A stretch of 64,000 nucleotides of DNA from Curtobacterium pusillum (GCF_007673235.1 NZ_VDZH01000005.1:1-64000), one strand, 5' to 3'; counted from the first letter of the stretch, positions 18,240 to 28,120 are shown. The notes: generated by a model not told the origin, from the sequence alone. A program made the numbers and translations.

Positions 18240-19484
18240 TCAGTGCTCCAGCAGCTCCGGACGGAAGCCCACCTCGCGCAGCCGGTGGATGACCTCCTGC
18301 GCGTGCTCCGGGCCGCGCGCCTCGATCGAGAGGTCGAGCGCGACCTCGTTGATCACGAGTCCCTGGCCGTGGCGAGTGTGCAGCACCTCGACGACGTTCG
18401 CGCCCGCGTCGGAGATGACCTGCGAGACGCGTGCGAGCTGCCCCGGGCGGTCCGGCAGCATGATCCGGATGCCGATGTAGCGCGACGCCGCGACGAGACC
18501 GCGGGTGATCACACGCTCCATCATGAGCGGGTCGATGTTGCCCCCACTGAGCAGCACGACGGTGCGGCCCGTGTCCCGCACCGCGCCCGACATGATCGCC
18601 GCGACGCCCACCGCACCGGCCGGCTCGACGACGAGCTTGGCGCGCTCGAGGAGCACCAGGAGCGCACGGGCGACGTCGTCGTCGGACACCGTGACGATGT
18701 CGTCGACGAGGTCGCGGATGATCGGGAAGTTCAGGTCGCCGGGGCGCGCCACGGCGATGCCGTCCGCGATCGTCGGCTTCGTGGTGACCGTGACCGGCTC
18801 GCCCGCCTCGAGCGAGCTCGGGTAGGCGGCGGCGTTCTCGGCCTGGACGCCGATCACGCGGATCGGACGTCCGAGGCGCTCGGCGACGCCCTTCACGGCG
18901 AGGGCGATGCCGGCGATGACCCCGCCGCCGCCGATCGGCACGATGACGGTGTCGGCGTCGGGCACCTGGTCGAGGATCTCGAGGCCGAGGGTCCCCTGGC
19001 CGGCGATCACGGCGGGGTGGTCGAACGGCGGGATGAAGACCGCGCCGGTCCGGGCCGCGAAGTCCTTGGCGGCGCTCAGCGCCTCCTCGACGGAGTGTCC
19101 ACGGAGGACGACCTCGGCGCCGTAGTGCCGTGTGGCCTGCAGCTTCGGCAGTGCGACACCGACCGGGGTGAAGATCGTGGCGGGGATGCCGAGCTCACGG
19201 GCGGCGAGGGCGACGCCCTGCGCGTGGTTGCCCGCGCTCGCGGCGACGACGCCCGCAGCGCGCTGCTCCGGCGTGAGGGTCGACAGGCGGTTGTACGCCC
19301 CGCGGACCTTGTAGGCACCGGTCCGCTGCAGGTTCTCGCACTTGAGGTGCACCGGGGACCCGAGCAGCTCCGCGAGGAACTGCGACGTCTCCATCGGCGT
19401 GACCCGTGCGACCCCGGCGATCGTCTCGCGCGCCTTCTCGATGTCGTCGAGCGTGGGGATCAGCGGCGTAGTCGTGTCGGTCAC
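18240..19484 (-). CDS. ilvA: Threonine ammonia-lyase
   Basis: This PLP enzyme deaminates threonine to 2-oxobutanoate, the first step of isoleucine synthesis. The 414-residue protein has the PLP lysine in KCENLQRTGAYKVRGAYN (about 51-68), the glycine-rich phosphate loop IPIGGGGVIAGIA, and a single C-terminal ACT-type domain (from about 330). That architecture matches the shorter actinobacterial enzyme rather than the two-ACT E. coli form, so allosteric control may differ. The GTG at 19484 is used. It is followed by a family-A palindrome and preceded by a permease gene on the same strand, with a 45-nt gap. Confidence 0.92.
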   Translation of the reverse strand: MTDTTTPLIPTLDDIEKARETIAGVARVTPMETSQFLAELLGSPVHLKCENLQRTGAYKVRGAYNRLSTLTPEQRAAGVVAASAGNHAQGVALAARELGIPATIFTPVGVALPKLQATRHYGAEVVLRGHSVEEALSAAKDFAARTGAVFIPPFDHPAVIAGQGTLGLEILDQVPDADTVIVPIGGGGVIAGIALAVKGVAERLGRPIRVIGVQAENAAAYPSSLEAGEPVTVTTKPTIADGIAVARPGDLNFPIIRDLVDDIVTVSDDDVARALLVLLERAKLVVEPAGAVGVAAIMSGAVRDTGRTVVLLSGGNIDPLMMERVITRGLVAASRYIGIRIMLPDRPGQLARVSQVISDAGANVVEVLHTRHGQGLVINEVALDLSIEARGPEHAQEVIHRLREVGFRPELLEH

Positions 19485-19529
19485 CGTCCCATCATCCTCG
19501 GTCCGGACGCTCGTGACGAACCCGTGACG

Positions 19530-20795
19530 TCAGTTGGTGCTGGCAGTGCCCTCAGCCGCGGTGGGTTCCGGCTTGCTGCCCGGCGCGGGGACCGGGTCGC
19601 CGACCTTGTGGCGACGGCCCCGGCGGAGCTGGAGTTGCCCGTGCTGGCCACGCTTCGGAGTCGCTTCGAGCACGTGCTCGGAGTCGAGTCCGCGCCACCG
19701 ACCGCTCGCGATCGTCATGACCATGGTGTTCACGGTGGCGATCAGCGGGACGGCGAAGAACGCCCCGGCGATGCCCGCGAGCCCGGACGCCGCCGTGACG
19801 CCGAGGACGACGGCGAGCGGGTGCACCTTGACGGCGTTCCCCATCACGAGCGGCTGGAGGATGTGCCCCTCGATCTGCTGCACGAGCAGGACGACGGCGA
19901 GCACGAGCACCGCGGCGACCGGCCCGTTGAAGATCAACGCGACGAAGACGGCGAGGAAGCCGGTGACGATCGCACCGACCACCGGGATGAACGCGCCGAG
20001 GAAGACGAACGCGGCGATCGGGATGACGAGCGGCATCCCGCCGAAGAACAGTCCGACGATGAACGCGCCGAGGCCGATGCCGACCGCGTCGACGAACGCG
20101 ACGAAGATCTGCACGCGGATGAAGCTCGTCAGGGTGATCCACCCGGCGACACCGGCGCCGTCGACGGTCGCACGGGCCTTCTTCGGGAAGAGCCGGACGG
20201 CCCAGCGCCAGACGTTCTTGCCGTCGATGAGCAGGAAGATCGTGGTGAACAGGATGATGAAGAGCGCCTCGAACACGTGCGTGGCGCCGGAACCCGCGCT
20301 CGCGACGCCGGACAGGATCGACGCCGAGTTGTCCTGCAGCCACTTCGTGCCGTCGTCCAGCCAACCGTTGACGTCGCTCTGCGTGATGCCGAGGCCGGAG
20401 TTCAGGACCAGGTCCTTGATGTTCGCGTACTGGTCGACGGTTCGGTCACGTAGTGACGGGTACGACGCGATGATCTGGTCGACGACGAGCCACACGAGAG
20501 CACCGATCGCTGCCAGCCCGCCGAGCAGGCTGATCACGACCGCCAGCCACTTCGGCACGTGGTGTCGCTGCATCCAGTTCGAGATCGGCACGAGCAGCGC
20601 GGACACGACGATGCCGACGAGGAACGGGATGAGGATCTGACTGAAGATCGTCATCAGCCAGATGAAGACCGCGATCACGCCGATGACCACGAGGATCCGC
20701 CACGACCAGGCACCCGCGATGCGCATGCCCGTCGGGACCGAGTCCTCGACCACGGGGTCGGGATGCGTCGGTTGCTGCTTTCTGCCCCATGCCAT
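19530..20795 (-). CDS. AI-2E family transporter (PerM-like)
   Basis: The 421-residue integral membrane protein has about eight helices and the family pattern: an N-terminal pair, a central soluble stretch (about 100-180), and the block LIPFLVGIVVSALLVPI, FIPVVGAIVTG and EGHILQPLVMGNAVKVHPLAVVLGV near the end. The family includes the AI-2 exporter TqsA, but most members have no proven substrate. The tail is basic and Pro-rich. The ATG at 20795 gives MAWGRKQQ, a typical start. It is upstream of ilvA on the same strand and diverges from the ycaQ-like gene. Confidence 0.88.
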   Translation of the reverse strand: MAWGRKQQPTHPDPVVEDSVPTGMRIAGAWSWRILVVIGVIAVFIWLMTIFSQILIPFLVGIVVSALLVPISNWMQRHHVPKWLAVVISLLGGLAAIGALVWLVVDQIIASYPSLRDRTVDQYANIKDLVLNSGLGITQSDVNGWLDDGTKWLQDNSASILSGVASAGSGATHVFEALFIILFTTIFLLIDGKNVWRWAVRLFPKKARATVDGAGVAGWITLTSFIRVQIFVAFVDAVGIGLGAFIVGLFFGGMPLVIPIAAFVFLGAFIPVVGAIVTGFLAVFVALIFNGPVAAVLVLAVVLLVQQIEGHILQPLVMGNAVKVHPLAVVLGVTAASGLAGIAGAFFAVPLIATVNTMVMTIASGRWRGLDSEHVLEATPKRGQHGQLQLRRGRRHKVGDPVPAPGSKPEPTAAEGTASTN

Positions 20796-20889
20796 TCCTG
20801 GAGTGTACCGATGTGCTGACCGACAGGTACCAGATGCGGCATACGCCGGGGTACGTGCGGTGTCGGCGGCGATCGGTAGCGTCGTGCGC

Positions 20890-22149
20890 ATGGTCAGGAC
20901 CACGCTCTCCGCTGCCGAGACCCGCCGTGTCGCACTTGCCGCCCAGGGGTTCGGGCAGCCGCCGGCCGACTCCGTCTCGACCCGGGCGCTGAACGCCGGG
21001 TTCGCGCGGCTCGGGCTGCTCCAGATCGACTCCGTGAACGTGTTCGAGCGCAGTCACTACCTCCCACTGTTCGCCCGGCTCGGCGCGTACGACAAGGCGA
21101 CGCTCGACCGGCTGACGATGGCGAAACGCGGTCCCTACGCCGAGTACTGGGCGCACGAGGCAGCGTTCGTCGACCGCGCCGACCTCCCGCTCTTCCGGTG
21201 GCGGATGGACGCGCTGCGCGACCGGGACTCCTGGCCCACCCGGGTCGAGAGCGTCACCCGGACCGAGGGCGTCCGCCGCGAACTCCAGGCGTTGCTCCGG
21301 GCCGAGGGACCGATGCCGGCGAGCGCGGTCGAGCACGAGTCGAACGTCCGCCGCGGGCCGTGGTGGGGCTGGAGCGACGTCAAGCTCGGACTCGAGCAGA
21401 TGTTCCGCTGGGGCGACGTCGTGAGCGCCGGGCGGTCCGGGTTCGAACGCGTGTACGCGCTGCCCGAGCAGGTCCTGCCCGCGGGGACCCTCGAGACGGC
21501 ACCCGCACGGCCCGTCGCGATCCGGGAGCTCGTCCGCCGGTCCGCCCGTGCGCTCGGCATCGGCACCCGCGCCGACATCGCCGACTACTTCCGACTGCGC
21601 TCCGACGACACCGCTGCCGCGATCGCCGAACTCGTCGCCGCCGGGGAGCTCGTCCCGGTCACGGTCGAGGGATGGGGCGAGCGCGCCTGGATGCACGCCG
21701 ACGCCCGGGTCCCCCGTCGCCTGACCGCGGACGCCGTCCTCAGCCCGTTCGACCCCGTCGTCTGGTTCCGGCGACGGGCCGAGCGGATGTACGGCTTCCA
21801 CTACCGGATCGAGATCTACACGCCCGCGCCGAAGCGGGTGTTCGGGTACTACGTGCTGCCGGTGCTGCAGGACGACCGGCTGGTCGGACGCATCGACCTG
21901 AAGAGCGATCGGCAGCGCGGGGTGCTCCGCGTCCGGACGGCGTGGCAGGAACCGGGCGAACGACTCGATCCCGACCGACTTGCCGACACCCTGCGTCGGA
22001 CCGCGGCGTGGCAGGGGCTCGACGGGGTCGAGGTCACCGACCGCGGCACGGCCGCCGCAGCGGTCGCGGGAGCGCTCGGCGTCGCGCTCGTCCCGCACGT
22101 CGCGGCGGACGACGCCGAGGCGACCGCGGCCCTGGAACCGGCCGTCTGA
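20890..22149 (+). CDS. YcaQ-type winged-helix DNA glycosylase
   Basis: The 419-residue protein belongs to the HTH_42 (formerly DUF1006) family, whose E. coli member YcaQ/AlkX unhooks interstrand DNA crosslinks; Streptomyces AlkZ protects against azinomycin. Family blocks seen are LLQIDSVNVFERSHYLP (about 41-57) with the QIDSVN catalytic stretch, WGWSDVKLGLEQMFRWG, and SPFDPVVWFRRRAERMYGF with the lysine-rich end VGRIDLKSDR. The ATG at 20890 follows TAGCGT with a 7-nt gap. No biosynthetic cluster is nearby, so it probably serves general repair. Confidence 0.87.
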   Translation: MVRTTLSAAETRRVALAAQGFGQPPADSVSTRALNAGFARLGLLQIDSVNVFERSHYLPLFARLGAYDKATLDRLTMAKRGPYAEYWAHEAAFVDRADLPLFRWRMDALRDRDSWPTRVESVTRTEGVRRELQALLRAEGPMPASAVEHESNVRRGPWWGWSDVKLGLEQMFRWGDVVSAGRSGFERVYALPEQVLPAGTLETAPARPVAIRELVRRSARALGIGTRADIADYFRLRSDDTAAAIAELVAAGELVPVTVEGWGERAWMHADARVPRRLTADAVLSPFDPVVWFRRRAERMYGFHYRIEIYTPAPKRVFGYYVLPVLQDDRLVGRIDLKSDRQRGVLRVRTAWQEPGERLDPDRLADTLRRTAAWQGLDGVEVTDRGTAAAAVAGALGVALVPHVAADDAEATAALEPAV

Positions 22150-22151
22150 AT

Positions 22152-22189
22152 CCTGGAGGCGCGGGGCGGGCCCGCACCGCGCCTCCAGG
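22152..22189. repeat. Family-A palindrome, copy 3
   Basis: Arms CCTGGAGGCGCGG (22152-22164) and CCGCGCCTCCAGG (22177-22189) around a GC-rich centre. It lies between the converging ycaQ-like and htpX-like genes, within 3 nt of the first stop. Confidence 0.88.
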
Positions 22190-22194
22190 CCGTC

Positions 22195-23097
22195 TCAGAA
22201 GCGGTCGAGGCTGCCGCGCAGCCGAGCGATGCGGTCCTGCAGCGGCGGGTGCGTGGAGAACAGGCGGTCCATCACGCCCGGACGCATCGGGTCCGCGATC
22301 CAGAGGTGCGCCATCGACGAGTTCTGGGTCTGCATCGGTCGCCCGTACGCGCCGAGCTTCTCGAGCGCGCGGGCCAGTCCTTCGGGGTGCCGGGTCGTCA
22401 TCGCGCCGGTCGCGTCGGCGAGGTACTCGCGCTGGCGCGACACCGCTGCCTGGACGCCCGCGGCCGCGATCGGCGCGACGATGACGGCAACGATGCCCGC
22501 GATGAGCAGGATCGGGTTGTTCCCGCCGCCGTTGTCGTTGTTGCGGTTCCGCCCGCCGGCGAGGCCGCTGAAGATCGAGATGCGCAGGAGCACGTCGGCG
22601 ATGAGACCGACCGCGACGACGAGCCCGAACACCATCGTCGAGACCCGGATGTCGTAGTTCCGGACGTGCCCGAGCTCGTGCGCCATGACGCCCTGCAGCT
22701 CCTGGTCGTCCATGATCGCGAGCAGACCGGTGGTGGCCGCGACGATGGCGTGGTCCGGGTCGCGGCCGGTGGCGAAGGCGTTCGGCGACGGGTCCTCGAT
22801 GACGAAGACCCGCGGCATCGGCATGCCCGTCGCGATCGCGAGGTTCTCCACCGTCCGCCAGAGCCGCGGCTCGGTGTTCCGGTCGATCTCGATGCCACCC
22901 GCGATCGCCGTGGCCTGCCTGCCGGCGAGGAAGTACTGCAGCACCGCGTACCCGAGCGCGACGACGAGCACGATCACGCCGATGGAGACGTTGCCGGCGA
23001 GGTACCCGCCGAGGAAGCCGAGGGCTCCGATGACGAGCAGGAAGACGAGGACGATCAGGACGGTGTTGCGCTTGTTCCGCGCGATGGCGCTGTACAC
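22195..23097 (-). CDS. htpX: M48 family zinc metalloprotease (HtpX-like)
   Basis: This membrane-bound quality-control protease has 300 residues, two N-terminal membrane helices (about 12-32 and 36-55), the zinc motif HELGH with the third ligand in QREYLADATGA, and two more helices in between. A Gly/Asn-rich loop (GGRNRNNDNGGGNNP) separates the later helices. The GTG at 23097 is used. It follows lemA by 21 nt on the same strand; the LemA-HtpX pairing is common and suggests a shared membrane stress function. Confidence 0.92.
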   Translation of the reverse strand: MYSAIARNKRNTVLIVLVFLLVIGALGFLGGYLAGNVSIGVIVLVVALGYAVLQYFLAGRQATAIAGGIEIDRNTEPRLWRTVENLAIATGMPMPRVFVIEDPSPNAFATGRDPDHAIVAATTGLLAIMDDQELQGVMAHELGHVRNYDIRVSTMVFGLVVAVGLIADVLLRISIFSGLAGGRNRNNDNGGGNNPILLIAGIVAVIVAPIAAAGVQAAVSRQREYLADATGAMTTRHPEGLARALEKLGAYGRPMQTQNSSMAHLWIADPMRPGVMDRLFSTHPPLQDRIARLRGSLDRF

Positions 23098-23118
23098 GTC
23101 AGGACGACGCCGGAGGGA

Positions 23119-23700
23119 TCAGAACTGGACGCGCGGCGGTTCGGCGATGGCCGCGGGCTCGGCGGTCTCGAAGAACGATGCCTCGGTGAAGCCACGGCTC
23201 TTCGCGAACGAGGAGTTCGGGAACACCCGGATCTTCGTGTTGAGCTCGCGGACGCCACCGTTGTAGAAGCGCCGGGCCGACTGGATCTTGTCCTCGGTGT
23301 CGACGAGCTCGGACTGCAGCTGCAGGAAGTTCTGGCTCGACTGCAGTTGCGGGTAGCCCTCGGCCACGGCGAAGACGCTCTTCAGGGCCTTCTGCATGTG
23401 CCCCTCGGCAGCGGAGGCCGTCGACGCGTCGCCGGCGCTGAGCGTCTCGGAGCGTGCCTTCGTGACGTCGTCGAAGACGGACTTCTCGTGCGTGGCGTAG
23501 CCCTTCACCGTCTCGACGATGGTCGGGATGAGGTCCGCGCGACGCTTCAGCTGGACGGAGATGTCGCTCCACGCCTCGTCGACGCGCACCTTCAGCGTGA
23601 CGAGCGAGTTGTACGTGACCCAGAGGTAGATCCCGATGATCACGAGGAGGACCACCACCACTCCGACGACGATCAGCGTCGTGATGAGTCCGGTGTCCAT
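23119..23700 (-). CDS. lemA: LemA family protein
   Basis: The 193-residue protein has an N-terminal membrane helix (about 6-28) followed by the helical LemA domain, with the characteristic YNSLVTLKVRVDEAWSDISVQLKRR and RFYNGGVRELNTKIRVFPN segments. LemA proteins are thought to act with membrane proteases; the mechanism is not known. AAAGGAG 9 nt upstream supports the ATG at 23700. A TACAAT box (23771-23766, minus strand) gives a 5' leader of about 60 nt. It is co-directional with htpX. Confidence 0.92.
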   Translation of the reverse strand: MDTGLITTLIVVGVVVVLLVIIGIYLWVTYNSLVTLKVRVDEAWSDISVQLKRRADLIPTIVETVKGYATHEKSVFDDVTKARSETLSAGDASTASAAEGHMQKALKSVFAVAEGYPQLQSSQNFLQLQSELVDTEDKIQSARRFYNGGVRELNTKIRVFPNSSFAKSRGFTEASFFETAEPAAIAEPPRVQF

Positions 23701-23765
23701 GAGGTCGTACTCCTTTGCGCGTCGGGATCCGCGGTGGTTCGGGGACCGCAGAACGGCCGGGATTG

Positions 23766-23771
23766 ATTGTA
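23766..23771 (-). promoter_or_regulatory. lemA-htpX -10 box candidate
   Basis: TACAAT on the minus strand is a near-consensus -10 box in a GC-rich gap, 66 nt before lemA. No clear -35 is seen, so this is tentative. Confidence 0.4.
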
Positions 23772-23931
23772 CCGAGCGGGCACGGGTGCTCCCGCCCGGG
23801 ACGTCGGTTCACGGCCGATTCCCGAGTCGCACACACCAGGCGTTCGGGCTCAGCGGCGTGTCGCTCGGTCGGCGGACATCATCCGTTCGGCGTATTGACC
23901 GCAGCCGTTCGATCACGTGGGATGGAGGCGG

Positions 23932-26340
23932 ATGAACACGCTGCGGGAGAACGTGGACGGACAGGCAGTCGGGGGCGACGGCCGTGTTCGGCGATCCCGG
24001 TTCACCGTGCTCGCGATGTCCGCGGCCGCCCTGGTCGCCGGCCTGCTCGCGGCGATCGCGATCCCGGCGGTCGTGATCGCGGCCCCGGCGCCGTCCGTCG
24101 CGGTCGCTGAGACCTCGGCGCCGTCCGTCGCGGTCGCTGAGACCGCAGCGCCGTCCGTCGCTGTCGCGGAGACAACCGCGCCGACGTCGACCCCGGTGCC
24201 GCAGAACCAGCTCACGCCCGCGCCGGGTACACCCACCTCGCCGCCGACCGGACGGCCCGTCCGACCGACGATCGCGGACCCGGGTGACATCACGAGCAGC
24301 ACCGCCCGGTTCCACGGCACCGGGACGCCCGGTCATGCCCTCCGGGTCACCGGGCCCGTCGCGACCGGTTCTGCCGGGTGTCCGGCGACCGTGCGCGACG
24401 ACGGCTCGTGGTCGTGCGTCGCGGCCGTCCGGTCCGGGCCGCAGCAGGTCTTCACCGTCCAGGACCGCACGACCGCCGAGGTCGGGTCCGCGTCGGCCCC
24501 GGCGTCGGACGTCATCGTCCCGCCGGCCGTCACGACCTCCCGCCCCACCAACGGACCGGTGTCCGGCACCGGGTACGCCGGCGCCACGGTGATCCTCTCG
24601 GTGTCCGGCTCGACGACCGACCGCACCGCGACCGTGGGCCGCGACGGTCGGTGGACGATCTCGCTCGGCGGCGCCACGCCCGGCGCCGGTGGGGACGCCC
24701 GGCCCGTCGTCACCGCGACGCAGACCGCGAGCACCGCCGCCGGGTACCGGTCCGACCTGCGCAGTGCGGCCTCCGCACCCGTGACGATCACGCTCGACCG
24801 CACCGCCCCGGCCGCCCCGCGCATCACCGCTCCCGCGACCGGGGGACGGATCGGGTCCCAGGCCACCACGGTGTCCGGCGCCGGTGAGCCCGGCGCGGTC
24901 CTGACCGTGTACGTCGACCGTGCGCCGGTGTGCCGCACGGACGTCCCGGCCTCGGGCCGGTGGTCCTGCTCGACCGCGGGGTCGACGCTGCTCGGCGGCA
25001 CACGGAGCATCACCGCGACGCAGCAGGACGCCGCCGGCAACTTCTCGACGTCGTCGGCTGCCGTGCGGGTGCGGGTCTCCCAGTCGTCCGGCGAGCCGAC
25101 CGGCTCGTCGAGCGGTCCCGGTACGCCGGGGGCACCCGGGACCGGGAGCGCCTCCGGGCCGACGAGCGCCACCGGCACGGCGTCCGGGAACGGCACCGGA
25201 CCGGGCTCGCCCGACGGCGATCCGACCTCGACCGGCGCTTCCAGCGACACCGGCTCCGGCTCGGGCACCGGTGGCACGTCGAACGGCCCCACCGATGGCG
25301 CCGGCGGCGTCGGCGGCACCGGTGCGGGTTCCGCGCACGGAGGCCTCGACTGGTCCGGACCGGCCGGCGACTGGACCGCGTCCACCGCGTACGACACCAC
25401 GGTCCCGACGATCCAGGCCGCGTTCTCGTGGCGGACCGTCCTCGTGGCCACCGCGGTCGCGGCCGGGTTCCTCGTGCTCATCGCCGGCCCGCTCGCCCTC
25501 GTCGCCGGCGCCGTCCGGGGTCGGGTCCACAACCCCTTCGCCGGTGTGCTGGGGCGGAACCGCTCCCGGGACGAGCGGCGACGCGGGGACGACGTCCTGC
25601 CGACGTGGGTCTCGATCAGCATCGCCGTGGTGGTCGTCGCGCTGTGCACCGTCCTCGGCGTGGGGGTCTCCCTCGAAGCCCGCTACGTCCGCCTGGCGAT
25701 CGCCGTCCTGCTCGGTGCCGCGGTCCTCACGACAACGGTCGTGCTCGCCGCGCGGTGGGCAGCCGGGTCCGACCGCCGCACGATCGGCTTCCGGGTGTCG
25801 CCGTGGCTGGTCCTCGCGGCACTCGTCGCCTGCGCCGTGACCCGGTCGTTCGAGCTGTCGCCGGCGGTGATCGTCGGAGTCGTCCTGGTCCCGATCGGCC
25901 GACCTGACCTCGACACCGCGGCCCTCCGCCTCGGGTCGTCGATCGTCGCGGGCGCTCGGAGCGCGACCTGGCGGTCGGTCGCCCTGCTCGTCGTCGCGGC
26001 CGCTGGGTGGGTCCTGCACTCGCTGACGCCGGGGTCCGGCTTCTGGATCTCGTTCGTGTCCGAGTTCGCCATCACCCTGTGCGTCGGCGGCCTCGGAGCG
26101 GTGGTGGCCACGCTGCTGCCGCTGACCGGATCGGCCGGCCACGCGCTGCTCACGCAGTCCCGTGGTCGCTACGTCGCGATCGCCGCGGTCGCCGTCGCCC
26201 TGGCCGCGGCGGTCTACTCCGGGACCGCCGGTACGCACGTCTCCCCCGTCGCGCTCGCGGTCATCGCCGCGTCCTGCACCGCGGCGGCCGTCGCGAGCAC
26301 CCTGTGGACGCGCGGTGCACGAGCGGACAGCCGCGCCTGA
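23932..26340 (+). CDS. Large membrane protein with extracellular Ig-like repeats
   Basis: The 802-residue protein has an N-terminal helix (about 24-50, signal or anchor), three tandem copies of APSVAVAET (27 bp each), three Ig-like/Big-type domains (about 105-180, 190-275 and 285-370, each with SGTG/SGAG and DGRWT- or SGRWSC-type turns and paired Cys), a Gly/Ser/Pro/Thr linker (about 380-470) and 8 to 10 C-terminal membrane helices. It is probably an envelope protein; the mixed layout has no familiar name. GGAGG (23924-23928) decides the ATG at 23932 over a GTG 15 nt upstream. It stands alone. Confidence 0.8.
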   Translation: MNTLRENVDGQAVGGDGRVRRSRFTVLAMSAAALVAGLLAAIAIPAVVIAAPAPSVAVAETSAPSVAVAETAAPSVAVAETTAPTSTPVPQNQLTPAPGTPTSPPTGRPVRPTIADPGDITSSTARFHGTGTPGHALRVTGPVATGSAGCPATVRDDGSWSCVAAVRSGPQQVFTVQDRTTAEVGSASAPASDVIVPPAVTTSRPTNGPVSGTGYAGATVILSVSGSTTDRTATVGRDGRWTISLGGATPGAGGDARPVVTATQTASTAAGYRSDLRSAASAPVTITLDRTAPAAPRITAPATGGRIGSQATTVSGAGEPGAVLTVYVDRAPVCRTDVPASGRWSCSTAGSTLLGGTRSITATQQDAAGNFSTSSAAVRVRVSQSSGEPTGSSSGPGTPGAPGTGSASGPTSATGTASGNGTGPGSPDGDPTSTGASSDTGSGSGTGGTSNGPTDGAGGVGGTGAGSAHGGLDWSGPAGDWTASTAYDTTVPTIQAAFSWRTVLVATAVAAGFLVLIAGPLALVAGAVRGRVHNPFAGVLGRNRSRDERRRGDDVLPTWVSISIAVVVVALCTVLGVGVSLEARYVRLAIAVLLGAAVLTTTVVLAARWAAGSDRRTIGFRVSPWLVLAALVACAVTRSFELSPAVIVGVVLVPIGRPDLDTAALRLGSSIVAGARSATWRSVALLVVAAAGWVLHSLTPGSGFWISFVSEFAITLCVGGLGAVVATLLPLTGSAGHALLTQSRGRYVAIAAVAVALAAAVYSGTAGTHVSPVALAVIAASCTAAAVASTLWTRGARADSRA

Positions 26341-26446
26341 CACGCCGGCACGACTCGTCCGAGCGAGGCGCTTCCCCGAGCCGGTCCGGCGGATACGCTG
26401 ACGAACGGTGCGCGGTGCACCAGCACGACCGCTTCAGGGAGCGACG

Positions 26447-28120
26447 ATGACCGAGACCCGATCCGACTACGACCCGACGCGGTTCCGCGACGTCTTCGAG
26501 ACCAGCTACACGTACGCGAACGGCTTCGCCCGGAACACCCACCGCTTCGCCGGCCGTCCCGCACTGCGGGAACCGGACAGCGGCCGGACGTGGACCTACG
26601 CCGAGCTCGGCGCGGACGTCGACCGGGTGGGCGGCTGGCTCCTTCGGCACGGGGTCGGCCGCGGCTCCGTCGTCATGGCGGAGCTGTTCAACTCCCCCGA
26701 GTTCGCGATCCTGTACCTGGCGTGCCACCGCATCGGCGCGGTGTTCTCCCCCACCAACTTCCGCCTGGCTCCGGACGAGGTCGGGTTCATCATCGAGGAC
26801 TCCGCACCCGTCGTCCTCGTGTACGACGCCGCCCGCGCGGACGACATCCGGGCCGCACTCGCCAGTGCCCCGCACGCCCCCGAGCACGTGGTCGTGGTCG
26901 GCGACGTGTCGGACGACGGCGCCGTCCCCTTCGCCGAGGTCCTCGGTGCCGACCCCGTCACCGCCGACGAGCTCGCCGCCACCGAACCGCGCAGCACCTA
27001 CGACGAGACGACCCGGCTCTACACGAGCGGCACCACCGGGCGTCCGAAGCCGGTGCCGCTCCCGAGCCTCGTCGAGGTGCTCAGCGCCCACGACGTCATC
27101 ATGCACTTCCCGCTCAGCCCGTTCGACAAGACCCTCAACATGTCCCCGTTGTTCCACCGCGGCGGGCTCTACTCAGGCGGCCCGAACCCGGTGTTCTACG
27201 TGGGCGCGGAACTCACGACGCTCCGGCACTTCGACGCCGACCGGGTGCTGGACCTCGTCGAGACCGAGCGCCTCACCTTCCTCATCGGTGCCCCGCCGAA
27301 CCTCGTGCAGCTCGCGAACGCCCAGGAGTCGAAGCCGCGCGACCTCTCGTCCCTGCACGGCATCGTGACGATGGGCGCCCCGCTCGACCGTGCAGCCGCC
27401 CTGCGCTACCAGGAGCTCCTGTCGCCGAGGATCTTCAACGGCTACGGCACGACGGAGACCTTCTGGAACACGTTCCTCCGCCCCGAGGACTTCCCCGACG
27501 GTGCCGGCTCCACGGGCCGGGCGAGCACCGACGACGACGTCGCCGTGGTCCGCGTGTACGAGGACCGTCTGGCCGATCCGAGCGACACGGTGCCGAAGGA
27601 CGGCACGGAGATCGGCGAGTTCGCGGTCCGCACGGTGAAGTCGGGCTACTCCTACCGCAACCCGGGCCTCGAGGCCGAGAAGTTCGCGAACGGCTGGTTC
27701 TACCCGGGCGACCTCGCGACGTGGGACGAGCACGAGCGCGTCACCATCGTGGGCCGCAAGGACGACATGATCATCTCCGGCGGCGAGAACGTCCACCCGG
27801 TACAGGTGGAGGCCGCCCTGCAGGAGCACCCGGGCGTCGCGGACTCGATCGTGGTCGGCGTCCCCGACGAGCGCTGGGGCGAGGTCGTGACCGCGTACGT
27901 CGTGCGCGCGCCCGGCCGGCTGCCCGAGGACGACGCGGCCGCTGCAGCCGCCCTCGAGGAGTGGACCGGCACGCACCCCGGGCTCGCCCGCTACAAGCGG
28001 CCGCGCAGGTACCGGTTCGTCACCGAGCTGCCCTACAACGCGACGGGCAAGAAGGTGCACTACGTCGCCAAGGCGACGGCCGCGGACGACCAGGCCGCGG
28101 GCCTGCTGCTCGAGCCGTAG
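26447..28120 (+). CDS. AMP-forming acyl-CoA synthetase family protein
   Basis: This ANL-superfamily enzyme would adenylate a carboxylic acid and join it to CoA. The 557-residue protein has the P-loop-like LYTSGTTGRPKPV (about 190-202), NGYGTTE, the hinge region GWFYPGDLATWDE and GRKDDMIISGGENVHP, and the catalytic lysine near YNATGKKVHY. P-loop position 10, usually Lys, is preceded by RPKPV, so it is intact. The substrate (fatty or aryl acid) is unknown. AGGGAG (26436-26441) decides the ATG at 26447 over an upstream in-frame GTG. It stands alone. Confidence 0.9.
   Translation: MTETRSDYDPTRFRDVFETSYTYANGFARNTHRFAGRPALREPDSGRTWTYAELGADVDRVGGWLLRHGVGRGSVVMAELFNSPEFAILYLACHRIGAVFSPTNFRLAPDEVGFIIEDSAPVVLVYDAARADDIRAALASAPHAPEHVVVVGDVSDDGAVPFAEVLGADPVTADELAATEPRSTYDETTRLYTSGTTGRPKPVPLPSLVEVLSAHDVIMHFPLSPFDKTLNMSPLFHRGGLYSGGPNPVFYVGAELTTLRHFDADRVLDLVETERLTFLIGAPPNLVQLANAQESKPRDLSSLHGIVTMGAPLDRAAALRYQELLSPRIFNGYGTTETFWNTFLRPEDFPDGAGSTGRASTDDDVAVVRVYEDRLADPSDTVPKDGTEIGEFAVRTVKSGYSYRNPGLEAEKFANGWFYPGDLATWDEHERVTIVGRKDDMIISGGENVHPVQVEAALQEHPGVADSIVVGVPDERWGEVVTAYVVRAPGRLPEDDAAAAAALEEWTGTHPGLARYKRPRRYRFVTELPYNATGKKVHYVAKATAADDQAAGLLLEP

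Noticed and set aside
23809..26343. An 844-codon open frame on the minus strand opposite the Ig-repeat protein gene
   Set aside because: It is an antisense shadow: low-complexity Arg/Gly/Asp sequence, no domains, and the plus-strand gene has a signal, helices and domain repeats.
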